A stretch of 16,506 nucleotides of DNA from Clostridiales bacterium (GCA_004553545.1 SFLD01000039.1:1-16506); one strand, 5' to 3'; counted from the stretch's first letter, positions 5,979-14,155 are shown. A program made the numbers and translations. The notes: a model not told the origin generated them from the letters alone.

Positions 5979-7496
5979 ATGAACAAAGCACCGACGACCT
6001 TGATCATTATGGACGGCTTCGGCCTGCGGAAGGAGACGGACGGCAACGCCGTGGCCGCCGCGGCCACGCCGGTCCTGGACCGGCTCTTCGCCGAGAACGC
6101 CTGGACGGAGCTCCAGGCCTCCGGCCGCTGGGTGGGCCTGCCCGACGGGCAGATGGGCAACAGCGAGGTGGGCCACACCAACATCGGCGGCGGCCGGGTG
6201 GTCTTTCAGGACCTGCCCCGGATCAGCAACGCTGTGGCGGACGGCAGCTTCTTTGCCAACGCCGCCTATCTCCACGCCATGGAGACCTGCCGCGCCCAGG
6301 GAACGGCCCTGCACCTGATGGGCCTTCTCAGCGATGGCGGCGTCCACTCCCACATCGAGCACCTCTACGCCCTGCTGCGGATGGCCAAGCGCCAGGGGCT
6401 GGAGAAGGTCTATATCCACGCCTTCCTGGACGGGCGGGACGTGTCCCCCAGCTCCGGTCTGGGCTTTGTGGAGGAGACCGTCCGCCACTGCGCCGAGATC
6501 GGCGTGGGCAAGATCGCCACCGTCATGGGCCGTTACTACGCCATGGACCGGGACAAGCGCTGGGACCGGGTGGAGCAGGCCTACGACGCCATGGTCTACG
6601 GCGAGGGGAGCGCCAGCGATCCCGACCCCGTCCACGCCGTGCGGGAGTCCTATGCCGGCGGCGTCACGGATGAGTTCGTGGAGCCGGTGGTCTGCGACGC
6701 CGAGGGCTCCATCAGCGACAACGACAGCGTCATCTTCTTCAACTTCCGGCCCGACCGGGCCCGGGAGCTGACCCGCGCCCTGGTGGACCCGGAGTTCTCC
6801 GGCTTCACCCGGCAGCTCTTCCCCCTGACCTTCGTCTGCACCACGGAGTATGACGCCTCCATGCCCAATGTGGAGGTGGCCTTCCCCCGGCAGAGCGTGG
6901 TCAACGGCCTGGGCGAGTACCTCTCCCGGATGGGCATGACCCAGCTGCGCATCGCGGAGACGGAGAAGTACGCCCACGTGACCTTCTTCTTCAACGGCGG
7001 CGTGGAGACCGTTTTCCCCGGGGAGGACCGCTGCCTCATCCCCTCTCCCAAGGTGGCGACCTATGACCTCCAGCCGGAGATGAGCGCCCCCGCCGTCTGC
7101 GAGGAGTGCGTCAAGCGCATCGAGTCCGGGGCCTACGACGTCATCGTGCTGAACTTCGCCAACTGCGACATGGTGGGCCACACCGGCGTCTTTGACGCCG
7201 CCGTCAAGGCCGTGGAGACCGTGGATACCTGCGTGGGCAAGGTGGTGGAGGCCACCCGCCGCCAGGGCGGCATCGCCATGGTGACGGCGGACCACGGCAA
7301 CGCCGAGGTCATGAAACAGGCCGACGGCTCCCCCATGACCGCCCACACCACGAACCCCGTGCCCTTCATCCTGGTGGGTGCCGGGTCCGAGCTGCGCCAG
7401 GGCGGGTGCCTGGCCGACATTGCCCCCACCATCCTGGACGTGCTGGGCCTCAACCAGCCCGAGGAAATGACCGGCAAGACCCTCATCATCAAGTAA
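5979..7496 (+). CDS. gpmI: 2,3-bisphosphoglycerate-independent phosphoglycerate mutase
   Basis: This enzyme interconverts 3- and 2-phosphoglycerate through a phosphoserine intermediate and uses two manganese ions. The 505-residue protein matches the family (about 510). It shows the metal site LIIMDGFG (8-15), the phosphorylated Ser62 in MGNSEVGHTN, LLSDGGVHSH, the substrate-binding FLDGRDVSPSS, GRYYAMDRDKRW and FRPDRARE. Near the end are the metal ligands in NCDMVGHTG and TADHGNAEV (about 436-444). AGG lies close before the ATG. It is the last gene of the trmL-pgk-tpiA-gpmI series. A strong terminator follows seven bases after the stop. gap and eno, which often share such operons, are not in this window. 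Confidence 0.97.
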   Translation: MNKAPTTLIIMDGFGLRKETDGNAVAAAATPVLDRLFAENAWTELQASGRWVGLPDGQMGNSEVGHTNIGGGRVVFQDLPRISNAVADGSFFANAAYLHAMETCRAQGTALHLMGLLSDGGVHSHIEHLYALLRMAKRQGLEKVYIHAFLDGRDVSPSSGLGFVEETVRHCAEIGVGKIATVMGRYYAMDRDKRWDRVEQAYDAMVYGEGSASDPDPVHAVRESYAGGVTDEFVEPVVCDAEGSISDNDSVIFFNFRPDRARELTRALVDPEFSGFTRQLFPLTFVCTTEYDASMPNVEVAFPRQSVVNGLGEYLSRMGMTQLRIAETEKYAHVTFFFNGGVETVFPGEDRCLIPSPKVATYDLQPEMSAPAVCEECVKRIESGAYDVIVLNFANCDMVGHTGVFDAAVKAVETVDTCVGKVVEATRRQGGIAMVTADHGNAEVMKQADGSPMTAHTTNPVPFILVGAGSELRQGGCLADIAPTILDVLGLNQPEEMTGKTLIIK

Positions 7497-7502
7497 AGAC
7501 CG

Positions 7503-7533
7503 AAAAGCCGCGCCTTCCGGCGCGGCTTTTTTT
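7503..7533 (+). terminator. Rho-independent terminator after gpmI
   Basis: A 12-bp stem (7503-7514 with 7519-7530) has a TTCC loop, and a run of seven T residues covers 7527-7533. It ends the glycolytic transcript. Confidence 0.93.
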
Positions 7534-7567
7534 GCCCGACGGCCCATCCCGGGACCGCCATATCGTT

Positions 7568-7595
7568 TCCATTCTCAATTGTCAATTTTCAATTC
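7568..7595 (-). repeat. Short heptamer repeat (four units)
   Basis: On the minus strand the sequence reads GAATTGA, AAATTGA, CAATTGA, GAATGGA in direct succession. A longer array of the same unit occurs at 15779-15820 on the plus strand. It lies between two converging transcription units. Confidence 0.7.
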
Positions 7596-7611
7596 CCGCC
7601 CAAAATGAAGG

Positions 7612-7640
7612 AAAGGCGGCTGCCAGCGGCAGCCGCCTTT
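7612..7640 (-). terminator. Hairpin downstream of the CmpB-family gene, probable terminator
   Basis: A 13-bp perfect stem (7612-7624 with 7628-7640) has a 3-base loop, 14 bases past the minus-strand stop. The minus-strand tail is pyrimidine-rich but only moderately T-rich (CCTTCATTTT), so termination may be partial. Confidence 0.7.
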
Positions 7641-7653
7641 GCGCGGTCTGGTC

Positions 7654-8706
7654 TCAGTCTTCCTTCCCCTTTCCGCGGAGACCGGCCACGTCCCGGAGGG
7701 AGCGCAGGGCCTCTCCGTGCCGGGGCGCACGGGCGCTGGGGTTGCCCCGCAGGATGCGGGCGGCCTGACGGTAGCGGCGGCTCTCCCGGGACTGGACGGT
7801 CTTCCGGGTGCGCTCCAGCTTTTCCAGGGCCTCCCGCAGCTCCCGCTTCAGGTCCTCGGCGGGGACGCCGCCCACCATGGGGCTGAGGCCCGCCTGGGCG
7901 ATGCCCTTCTCCAGGGCCTCCCGCACGGAGTCCAGAGAGGAGAGCCGGGCCTCGCTGCGGCGGCGGAGCCGCTCTTCCAGGGCGGCGTCCAGGGCGGCCT
8001 TGCGGCGGGCGCCGCGCTCCTTGCGCTCGGCCTGCAGCTCCTCCATCCGGAGGGAGAGCATGACCCGCTGGAGCTCCGTCCGCTCCCGGAACTTCCGGAG
8101 GTCGTCATCCGCCAGGGCGGAGACCACCTCCGCCCGCTTGGCGAGGCGGCGCAGCTCCTCGTTCTCCTCGGTGAGCTTGGTGAGGAGCTCCTTGAGGTCC
8201 AGGGCCTGCCGGACGGAGGTCACCACATCCCAGACGAAGAGGACGGTGAGGGCCCCGGCCAGGGGGCTGGTGAGGTAGAAGGGGACATCCCGCAGCAGGC
8301 GGTCGATGGGCGGGTGGATGACCCGCACCAGCAGCCAGGAAAAGCCCGCCCAGCCGATGGAGCTGGTGAGGCAGATGTAGCCGTTGAGGTTAAAGGGCTG
8401 GTTGGTGTAGTCCCAGTAGCGCATCTTGAAGATGCGCTCCATGACGGCGCCGGTGACGTATTCCAGGAGCGTGGCGGCGAAGGTGCCCATGAGGGCGATG
8501 CCGATGGCGCTGCCGCGCACCGGGAGGGTGGCGAAAAGGATGATGATGGCGCCGGAGCCGTAGATGGGCAGCCAGGGTCCGTGGAGGAAGCCCCGGTTCA
8601 CCCAGCGGCGCTGCTTGCAGGAGACGAAGCAGCTCTCCCAGATCCAGCCGCAGAGACAGTAGAAGTAAAAGAGCAGCAGCCACTGCTCCGGGGTATAGAC
8701 GCGCAT
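7654..8706 (-). CDS. CmpB-family (ABC_trans_CmpB) membrane protein with long cytoplasmic tail
   Basis: The first ~165 residues carry several hydrophobic segments and the family's hallmark start: a YFYCLCGWIWESC helix, then WVNRGFLHGPWLPIYGSGA. This matches proteins annotated as putative ABC transporter permease (PF06541); no ATPase partner is nearby and the true function is unknown. After the last membrane segment (about 150-165) comes a ~185-residue soluble tail rich in Glu, Arg, Leu and Ala (ELLTKLTEENEELRRLAKRA onward), with heptad patterns predicting coiled coil. It ends in a basic stretch. The start at 8706 has a perfect AGGAGG six bases upstream. It has its own promoter (8774-8802), and a hairpin follows its stop, so it appears monocistronic. 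Confidence 0.85.
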   Translation of the reverse strand: MRVYTPEQWLLLFYFYCLCGWIWESCFVSCKQRRWVNRGFLHGPWLPIYGSGAIIILFATLPVRGSAIGIALMGTFAATLLEYVTGAVMERIFKMRYWDYTNQPFNLNGYICLTSSIGWAGFSWLLVRVIHPPIDRLLRDVPFYLTSPLAGALTVLFVWDVVTSVRQALDLKELLTKLTEENEELRRLAKRAEVVSALADDDLRKFRERTELQRVMLSLRMEELQAERKERGARRKAALDAALEERLRRRSEARLSSLDSVREALEKGIAQAGLSPMVGGVPAEDLKRELREALEKLERTRKTVQSRESRRYRQAARILRGNPSARAPRHGEALRSLRDVAGLRGKGKED

Positions 8707-8773
8707 GGGGGCCTCCTTTTCGGCGGTGGCAGGGCGGGCCTGCCGGACGGAAACGGGTCTCGAACAGGAGTTT

Positions 8774-8802
8774 ATCTTAACACAAGTTTAGCGCCCGCGC
8801 AA
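8774..8802 (-). promoter_or_regulatory. Promoter of the CmpB-family gene
   Basis: On the minus strand: -35 TTGCGC (8797-8802), 17-bp spacer, -10 TAAGAT (8774-8779), each 4 of 6 to consensus. It lies about 65 bases before the start codon. Confidence 0.5.
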
Positions 8803-8830
8803 GAGGCAGGGCGGGGGCGGCTGTCTGGCG

Positions 8831-8868
8831 GAAAAAAGACGGCAGGGGACGCTCCGCGTCCCCTGCCG
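8831..8868 (-). terminator. Rho-independent terminator after nhaC
   Basis: A 13-bp perfect stem (8840-8852 with 8856-8868) has a 3-base loop and is followed on the minus strand by six T residues (8832-8837). It lies 16 bases past the antiporter stop codon. Confidence 0.93.
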
Positions 8869-8884
8869 GGTGATCACGGTGGGT

Positions 8885-10297
8885 TTACAGTTCGTGGGAC
8901 TTCTCCAGGAGGGCCTTCTTGGCCTCCACGCCGGACTCGGCCACGTCGTACTCCCAGTTCCAGGGGTCCCTGCGGCAGACGCGGTCGGCGTAGGGGACGA
9001 AGATGGAGAGGAGGCCGAAGAATGCCAGGATCCAGCAGTACCACATGTAGGGCACGATCTCCACGGGGCTGATGACGATGCCATAGGTGGTCGTCGTCAG
9101 GGACGCCGCCATCAGGAGCTGTGCGCCGTAGGGGATGATGCCCTGGAAGACGCAGGAGAAGATATCCAGAAGAGAGGCCGTCCGCCGGGGATCCACCTTG
9201 AACTCCCGGCTCATGTCCTTGGCCACATTGCCGCAGAGGATGATGGCCACGGTGTTGTTGGCGGTGGCGCAGTCCGCCAGGGACACCAGCACGGACATGC
9301 CGATCTGGGCGGACTTGCCGCCGCGCATCATCTTCCGCAGCTTCTCGATGAGCCAGACGATGCCGCCGTTGTGGGCGATGAGCTCCGAGATGCCGCCGCA
9401 GAAGAGGGCCAGGAAGAAGACCTCGCTCATGCCGGTGAAGCCGTTCCAGATGTCCTGGGCGAAGGTGAAAATGGTGAGGTCCCCGGCACAGAGGCCGATG
9501 ATCCCGGCGGAGAAGATGCCGAGGGTCAGGGTCAGGAAGACGTTGACGCCAAGGATGGCCAGGGTCAGCACCAGCACGTAGGGGAGGACCTTCAGGATGT
9601 CGAAGCTCCGGGGCTCCAGCACGGCGGCGCCGCCCCGGCCGATGATGAGGAGGATCACCAGGGTGATAAGGGCCGCCGGAAGGGCGATGTAGAAGTTCAC
9701 CCGGAACTTATCCTTCAGGGCCACGCCCTGGGTCTTGGTGGCGGCGATGGTGGTATCCGAGATCATGGAGAGGTTGTCGCCGAACATGGCGCCGCCGGCG
9801 CAGGCCCCCAGCATCAGGGGGACGCTGAGGCCGCTCTCGCTGGCGAGGCCCACGGCGATGGGGACGAGGGCTGTGATGGTGCCGACAGAGGTGCCCGTGG
9901 CGGTGCCCAGGAAGGCGGAGATCACGAACATGCCCGCAACCAGCAGCTCCACGGGGATGATGGCAAGGCCCAGGTTGACGGTGGCGTCCACGCCGCCCAT
10001 GCTCTTGGCCACGGTGGAGAAGGCGCCCGCCAGGATGTAGATCATCAGCATGGTGAGGACGTTCTCATTGGCGGCGCCCCGGGCGAAGATGCTGAACTTC
10101 TCGTCCAGTTTTTCCCGCCCCATGCAGAAGGCGGCCACCACGGCGATGAACATGGCGGTGACGGAGGGGAACTGGTAGAAGGCCATCTCCACCCCCTGCC
10201 GCTGCAGGAAGAGGCCGGCTCCCAGGTAGATGACGATGAAGATAAAGAACGGCAGCAGTGCCCAGCCGTTGGGCTTGCGGTTCAGACCCTGATCCAT
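8885..10297 (-). CDS. nhaC: NhaC-type Na+/H+ antiporter
   Basis: A polytopic inner-membrane antiporter predicted to expel Na+ in exchange for H+, for pH and salt homeostasis. The 470-residue protein has about twelve hydrophobic segments. It shows the NhaC-family features FLGTATGTSVGT, ACAGGAMFGDNLSMISDTT (a conserved acidic/polar cluster in the membrane) and later LADCATANNTVAIILCG with a Gly/Asn/Asp-rich core. The ATG at 10297 was chosen over an in-frame TTG 18 bases earlier because GAGAGGAAG lies 7 bases before it. Some members of this family exchange malate/lactate or amino acids instead, so the substrate is not certain. It has its own strong promoter and terminator and is therefore a single-gene unit. 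Confidence 0.9.
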   Translation of the reverse strand: MDQGLNRKPNGWALLPFFIFIVIYLGAGLFLQRQGVEMAFYQFPSVTAMFIAVVAAFCMGREKLDEKFSIFARGAANENVLTMLMIYILAGAFSTVAKSMGGVDATVNLGLAIIPVELLVAGMFVISAFLGTATGTSVGTITALVPIAVGLASESGLSVPLMLGACAGGAMFGDNLSMISDTTIAATKTQGVALKDKFRVNFYIALPAALITLVILLIIGRGGAAVLEPRSFDILKVLPYVLVLTLAILGVNVFLTLTLGIFSAGIIGLCAGDLTIFTFAQDIWNGFTGMSEVFFLALFCGGISELIAHNGGIVWLIEKLRKMMRGGKSAQIGMSVLVSLADCATANNTVAIILCGNVAKDMSREFKVDPRRTASLLDIFSCVFQGIIPYGAQLLMAASLTTTTYGIVISPVEIVPYMWYCWILAFFGLLSIFVPYADRVCRRDPWNWEYDVAESGVEAKKALLEKSHEL

Positions 10298-10362
10298 GGT
10301 TTTGCTTCCTCTCAATTCTCTCTTTTTGCACTCTAACGCAGGAAACTGCGAAAGTGATTCCT

Positions 10363-10391
10363 ATTATAACCCCTTCTGAAGGGCGTGGCAA
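10363..10391 (-). promoter_or_regulatory. Strong promoter of nhaC with a palindrome in its spacer
   Basis: On the minus strand: -35 TTGCCA (10386-10391, 5 of 6), 17-bp spacer, -10 TATAAT (10363-10368). The spacer contains the palindrome CCCTTC-A-GAAGGG (10371-10383), a typical place for a repressor operator. A second CCTTCAGAAGG copy lies at 10561-10571. The rest of the gap (10392-10626) holds only the hairpin terminator at 10531-10562 and GC-rich small inverted repeats. Confidence 0.8.
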
Positions 10392-10530
10392 CCGCTTTTC
10401 GGGAGTTTTCCCGCTTTTTCGGAAAATTTCCGGAAAAGCGCGTTTTCCGCGCCCCCAGGCGCAAAATGCCCTGCCCGGCTTTGCCGGGACAAGGCGCCCG
10501 GGCGCAGTGCGAAAAATTCCTTGCGGAAAG

Positions 10531-10562
10531 GGAAAACGCCGCCAGGCATGGCGGCGTTTTCC
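10531..10562 (-). terminator. Hairpin terminator downstream of the Na/Pi symporter gene
   Basis: A 13-bp perfect stem (10531-10543 with 10550-10562) has a 6-base loop. Its outer TTTT/AAAA arms give a T-run on the minus strand (CGTTTTCCCTTTCC). It lies 65 bases past the stop at 10627. Confidence 0.75.
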
Positions 10563-10626
10563 TTCAGAAGGAGTCGGGCTCCGGCGCTTGAGGGGAACGC
10601 CGGGACCCGGGAGCAGGGGGCGGGAT

Positions 10627-12381
10627 TCACAGCGGGGGCAGGCGGTACTTGGCCGCAGCGGCCTTCCGCTCCGAGCGGAAATCGCCGGTCTCCCCGGCCT
10701 TCACGGCGTCCCGGTAGGCGTGCATGTCCATGTTGGCGGCGCTGAGGGCGATCTCGCAGGCGGCGATGTTGGAGCAGTGGTCGCCCACCCGCTCCAGGTC
10801 CGTCAGGATCTCGTCGAAGGCGAAGCTGTTGGCGAACTCGCACTGCCCGGCCTGCAGGCGCTTGACGTGCCGGTCCCGGAGCTGGGCGGAGAGGCTGTCG
10901 ATGACATCCTCCAGGGGCTCTACCCGCTCCGCCGCGGGGATGTCGCCGTCCCGGAAGGCCTGGGTGGCCCGGGTGACGGTCTCTGTCAGGGCGTCGGTGA
11001 TGACCTGGAGGTCCGCCTGGGCGGCGGGGGAGAAGCGGTGGCCGCTTTTCGCCATGTCCCGGGCGTGCTGTGCGATGTTCATGGCGTGGTCGCCGATGCG
11101 CTCTAAGTCCGTGACGGTGTGGAGCCACTGGGAGACGCAGCGGCTGTCGGCCTCGCTGGGGTCGGAGGCGGAGAGCTTCACAAGGTAGCTGCCCAGGGCG
11201 TCCTCGCAGCGGTCCAGGTAGGATTCCTCCGTCTCCACGGTCTCAAAGGCAGTGTCGCTGGGCTCCACCAGGAGGGAGATGGCGAGAAGCAGATTCCGCT
11301 CCGCCCGGGAGGCCATGTCGCAGATGAGGGCGCGGCAGCGCTCCGCCGCGATGGCGGGGGTGGCCAGAAGGCGCTCGTCCAGCATGGCGAAGGGGGCGTC
11401 CTGGGCGGTCTCCGGGATGGTGCGGATGGCCAGGGCCTCCAGCTTGCCCCGGAAGGGGAAGAGCAGGGAGGTGCAGGTGACGTTGAAGACGCTGTGAAAG
11501 ACGGCGATGGAGAAGGGCGTGGCCCCCTCCCCCAGGATGGCGGGAGCCGCCAGGTCCCGGATGAGCCAGAAGACCGGCAGGCACACCACGGTGCCGAGAA
11601 GGTTGAAGTAGAAGTGGACGAGAGCCGCCCGCCGCGCGGCCCGGGTGGTGCCCACGGAGGAGAGGAGGGCCGTGACGGTGGTGCCGATGTTCTGGCCCAT
11701 GATGATGGGGATGGCCACGGCGTTGGTGACGGCTCCCGTGGCGCTGAGGGCCTGGAGGATACCGACAGAGGCGGAGGAGGACTGGATGACGGCCGTCAGC
11801 GCCGCGCCGGCCAGGACGCCCAGGATGGGGTTGGTGAAGAGGAGCAGGATGCCCGCGAAGGCCTCGCTGTGGGCGAGGGGGGCCACGGCGCCGCTCATGG
11901 TCTCCATCCCCGCCATCAGGACGGCGAAGCCCAAAAGGGCCGTGCCGGCGTCCCGGCGGACGCTGCGCTTGGACCCCAGTACCAGCAGGATGCCGATGAG
12001 GGCCAGGACGGGGGTGAAGGAGGAGGGCTTCAGGAGCTTCAGCACCAGGCTGTCCCCCTGGATGCCGCTGAGGCTCAGGAGCCAGGCGGTGACGGTGGTG
12101 CCGATGTTGGCGCCCATGATGACGCCGATGGCCTGGCGGAGCTCCATGAGGCCGGAGTTCACGAAGCCCACCACCATGACGGTGGTGGCGGAGGAGGACT
12201 GAATCACCGCCGTCACGCCGAGACCCAGCAGCAGCGCCCGGAGGGGGCTACCGGTCATGCCCGCGAGGATGTTTTTCAGCCGGGAGCCCGCGGCCTTCTC
12301 CAGGGCGTCCCCCATGATGTGCATGCCGAAGAGGAAGAGGGCCAGGCCCCCGATGAGATCCAACACGTCAAAAATGCTCAT
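10627..12381 (-). CDS. Na/Pi cotransporter (NptA/YjbB type) with C-terminal PhoU domain
   Basis: This 584-residue protein combines an N-terminal Na+/phosphate symporter (about 1-310) with a cytoplasmic PhoU-like helical domain (about 330-560). The membrane part has the two inverted QSSSA repeats (AVIQSSSATT and AVIQSSSASVG), each followed by a GANIGTTVTA or GQNIGTTVTA motif, as in NptA and the SLC34 family. The tail has two PhoU metal-binding signatures, TDLERIGDHAMNIA and TDLERVGDHCSNIA. E. coli YjbB, which has this architecture, exports phosphate, and that role is plausible here too. AAGGAG lies 7 bases before the ATG. It is divergent from the MATE gene and ends near a hairpin. No pho-regulon genes are adjacent. 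Confidence 0.93.
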   Translation of the reverse strand: MSIFDVLDLIGGLALFLFGMHIMGDALEKAAGSRLKNILAGMTGSPLRALLLGLGVTAVIQSSSATTVMVVGFVNSGLMELRQAIGVIMGANIGTTVTAWLLSLSGIQGDSLVLKLLKPSSFTPVLALIGILLVLGSKRSVRRDAGTALLGFAVLMAGMETMSGAVAPLAHSEAFAGILLLFTNPILGVLAGAALTAVIQSSSASVGILQALSATGAVTNAVAIPIIMGQNIGTTVTALLSSVGTTRAARRAALVHFYFNLLGTVVCLPVFWLIRDLAAPAILGEGATPFSIAVFHSVFNVTCTSLLFPFRGKLEALAIRTIPETAQDAPFAMLDERLLATPAIAAERCRALICDMASRAERNLLLAISLLVEPSDTAFETVETEESYLDRCEDALGSYLVKLSASDPSEADSRCVSQWLHTVTDLERIGDHAMNIAQHARDMAKSGHRFSPAAQADLQVITDALTETVTRATQAFRDGDIPAAERVEPLEDVIDSLSAQLRDRHVKRLQAGQCEFANSFAFDEILTDLERVGDHCSNIAACEIALSAANMDMHAYRDAVKAGETGDFRSERKAAAAKYRLPPL

Positions 12382-12441
12382 GCGCGCTCCTTCCCGGCGG
12401 TGCGCCGGTATCTCTCCCGAAAATGTCTTTCATATTTTCCC

Positions 12442-12447
12442 TTTATA
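12442..12447 (-). promoter_or_regulatory. Possible -10 element for the Na/Pi symporter gene
   Basis: On the minus strand TATAAA lies about 60 bases before the start codon in a locally AT-rich stretch. No good -35 hexamer sits at normal spacing, so this is only a candidate. The rest of 12448-12588 shows no gene or clear site. Confidence 0.35.
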
Positions 12448-12588
12448 CCGCCATCCTAGCAGATACATTTTACAAAACGCAACTGTGCGCCCTGACAAAT
12501 GCGGGGGTGTTGGGGGCGATCCCACTGTGTTTTCCTACAAGAAACGAAAGTTTTCGCCCCTGTTCGCCGGAGAAAGGCAGGAAAACCC

Positions 12589-12617
12589 TTGCAGTCCGCC
12601 AAAGACCCTGCTATAAT
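12589..12617 (+). promoter_or_regulatory. Promoter of the MATE exporter gene
   Basis: -35 TTGCAG (12589-12594), 17-bp spacer, -10 TATAAT (12612-12617). Transcription would start near 12624, leaving a leader of about 100 bases. Confidence 0.7.
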
Positions 12618-12641
12618 AAATATTCACGCTGACGGTCCTGT

Positions 12642-12704
12642 TTTACATGGACTTTACACGGCGTCTTTTTTTCGGGACGCCTCTTTCCAGAATCTTTACA
12701 CGGC
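12642..12704 (+). promoter_or_regulatory. Leader of the MATE gene with repeated TTTACAYGG motif and hairpin
   Basis: TTTACATGG (12642-12650) and TTTACACGG (12653-12661 and 12695-12703) are direct repeats spaced 11 and 42 bases apart, close to whole helical turns. A GGCGTC/GACGCC hairpin (12660-12681) with a T-rich loop sits between the last two. They lie downstream of the predicted transcription start. Possible regulator sites or leader-RNA structure. I could not match it to a known riboswitch. Confidence 0.45.
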
Positions 12705-12722
12705 ATCGAAAGGCGGCAGGCA

Positions 12723-14078
12723 ATGAAAGCAACGCAGGTACGCATGACGGAGGGCTCCATCCCGGACAAGATCGTCCGCTTTGCGGTGCCCCTCTTCCTG
12801 GGGAACCTCTTCCAGCAGCTCTACAACACGGCGGATGCCCTCATCGTGGGGAACCTGCTGGGCGACCGGTCCCTGGCCGCCGTCACCTCCACGGGGACCC
12901 TGGTCTTCCTTCTCGTGGGCTTCTTCGCCGGCATCTTCATGGGCGCGGGCGTGGTGATCTCCCGCTACTTCGGCTCCCGGGAGACGGAGAAGATGCGCAA
13001 GGCCGTCCACAACGCCATCCTCTTCGCCCTGCTCTCCGGCACGGCCCTGACCCTCATCGGCACCACCCTGACCCCCATCATCCTGGGCTGGATGGGCACC
13101 CCGGCGGAGGTCATGCCCCAGAGCGTCACCTACATCCGCATCTACTTTGCCGGCAGCCTCGGCCTCTCCCTTTACAACTCCTGCATGGGCATCATGCAGG
13201 CGGTGGGCGACAGCCGCCACCCCCTCTACTACCTCATCATCTCCTCCGTCACCAACGTCTGCCTGGACCTCCTCTTCATCGGGGTCTTCCGGATGGGGGT
13301 GGACGGGGCGGCCCTTGCCACCATCCTGGCCCAGTTCCTCAGCGCCGCCCTCTGCCTGCGGCGGCTCTTCCGGACCAAGGAGGACCACCGCCTGGTGCTC
13401 CGGGAGATCCGGCCGGACCGGGAGATGCTGCGCCTCATCCTGCGCTACGGTCTGCCCTCCGGCTTTCAGAACAGCGTCATCGGCTTTGCCAACGTGGTGG
13501 TCCAGAGCAACATCAACGCCTTCGGTGAGCTGGCCATGAGCGGCTGCGGCGCTTACGCCAAGGTGGAGGGCTTTGCCTTCCTGCCCATCACCAGCTTCAC
13601 CTCCGCCATCACCACCTTCGTGGGGCAGAATCTGGGCGCGGAGGAGTTTGACCGGGCGAAAAAGGGCGCCCGCTTCGGCATCCTCTGCTCCCTCCTCATC
13701 GCGGAGGGCATCGGCGTCATCACCTACGTCTTCTCACCGGTCTTCATCGGGGCCTTCTGCGACTCTCAGGCGGCCATCGCCTTCGGCGTGGACAAGGCCC
13801 ATATCTGCGCCCTCTTCTTCTGCCTGCTGGCGGCCACCCACTGCCTCTCCGCCGTGCTGCGGGGCGCGGGGCGGGCCATGGTGCCCATGGTGGTGATGCT
13901 CTCGGTCTGGTGCGTGCTGCGGGTCAGCATCCTCTGGATCGCGGTGCCCATCACCCAGAGCATCAACACCGTCAACTGGGTCTACCCCATCACCTGGAGC
14001 ATCAGCACCGTGGTGCTGCTGATCTACTACCGCAAGAGCGACTGGCTCCATAGCTTCCAGCGGGAGAAGGCCGAGTAA
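12723..14078 (+). CDS. MATE family efflux transporter
   Basis: A 451-residue, twelve-helix exporter of the multidrug and toxic compound extrusion family, expected to export cationic drugs or metabolites using a Na+ or H+ gradient. The N-terminus shows the family pattern GSIPDKIVRFAVPLFLGNLF then QQLYNTADALIVGNLLG. The repeat in the second half is seen at RLILRYGLPSGFQNSVIGFA, with TTFVGQNLGAEEFDRAKKG after it. Length is normal (about 450). The ribosome binding site is weak (AAAGGCGGCAGG) before ATG 12723. A second ATG seven codons on, after GCAGGT, could also serve, since relatives often begin close to MTKGSI. It stands alone between its promoter and the terminator at 14091. The substrate cannot be read from the sequence. 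Confidence 0.93.
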   Translation: MKATQVRMTEGSIPDKIVRFAVPLFLGNLFQQLYNTADALIVGNLLGDRSLAAVTSTGTLVFLLVGFFAGIFMGAGVVISRYFGSRETEKMRKAVHNAILFALLSGTALTLIGTTLTPIILGWMGTPAEVMPQSVTYIRIYFAGSLGLSLYNSCMGIMQAVGDSRHPLYYLIISSVTNVCLDLLFIGVFRMGVDGAALATILAQFLSAALCLRRLFRTKEDHRLVLREIRPDREMLRLILRYGLPSGFQNSVIGFANVVVQSNINAFGELAMSGCGAYAKVEGFAFLPITSFTSAITTFVGQNLGAEEFDRAKKGARFGILCSLLIAEGIGVITYVFSPVFIGAFCDSQAAIAFGVDKAHICALFFCLLAATHCLSAVLRGAGRAMVPMVVMLSVWCVLRVSILWIAVPITQSINTVNWVYPITWSISTVVLLIYYRKSDWLHSFQREKAE

Positions 14079-14090
14079 AAAGCGATCATA

Positions 14091-14125
14091 CCGGGAGGGA
14101 CGCGGTGCGTCCCTCCCGGTTTTTT
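14091..14125 (+). terminator. Rho-independent terminator after the MATE gene
   Basis: A 13-bp perfect stem (14091-14103 with 14107-14119) has a GGT loop and six T residues (14120-14125). It begins 12 bases past the stop and separates the exporter from the sporulation cluster. Confidence 0.95.
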
Positions 14126-14126
14126 G

Positions 14127-14155
14127 GTCTGAGCCTCGTCCCGGGCGCATAGGAT
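14127..14155 (+). promoter_or_regulatory. Possible sigma-E-type sporulation promoter for yabP
   Basis: GTCTGAG (14127-14133), a 14-bp spacer and CATAGGAT (14148-14155) resemble the mother-cell sigma-E pattern (CATACAAT, 6 of 8). It is set about 25 bases before the yabP ribosome binding site. In B. subtilis yabP-yabQ is sigma-E dependent. No sigma-A promoter is visible in the short gap. Confidence 0.35.

Noticed and set aside
5733..7547. Long open frame (604 codons) on the strand opposite gpmI
   Set aside because: It mirrors the codon pattern of gpmI. Its translation is His/Gly/Val/Asp-rich low-complexity sequence without any domain, as expected from the reverse of GC-rich coding DNA.
8870..10336. 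Plus-strand frame (488 codons) over nhaC
   Set aside because: The Asp/Gly/His-rich translation is an antisense shadow of a clear antiporter gene on the minus strand. The same applies to 7639-9072 and 11119-12459.
12624..12722. Guanidine-type riboswitch in the MATE leader
   Set aside because: ACGG motifs occur, but they are not placed in the loops of two stable stems as mini-ykkC requires, so I could not support it.
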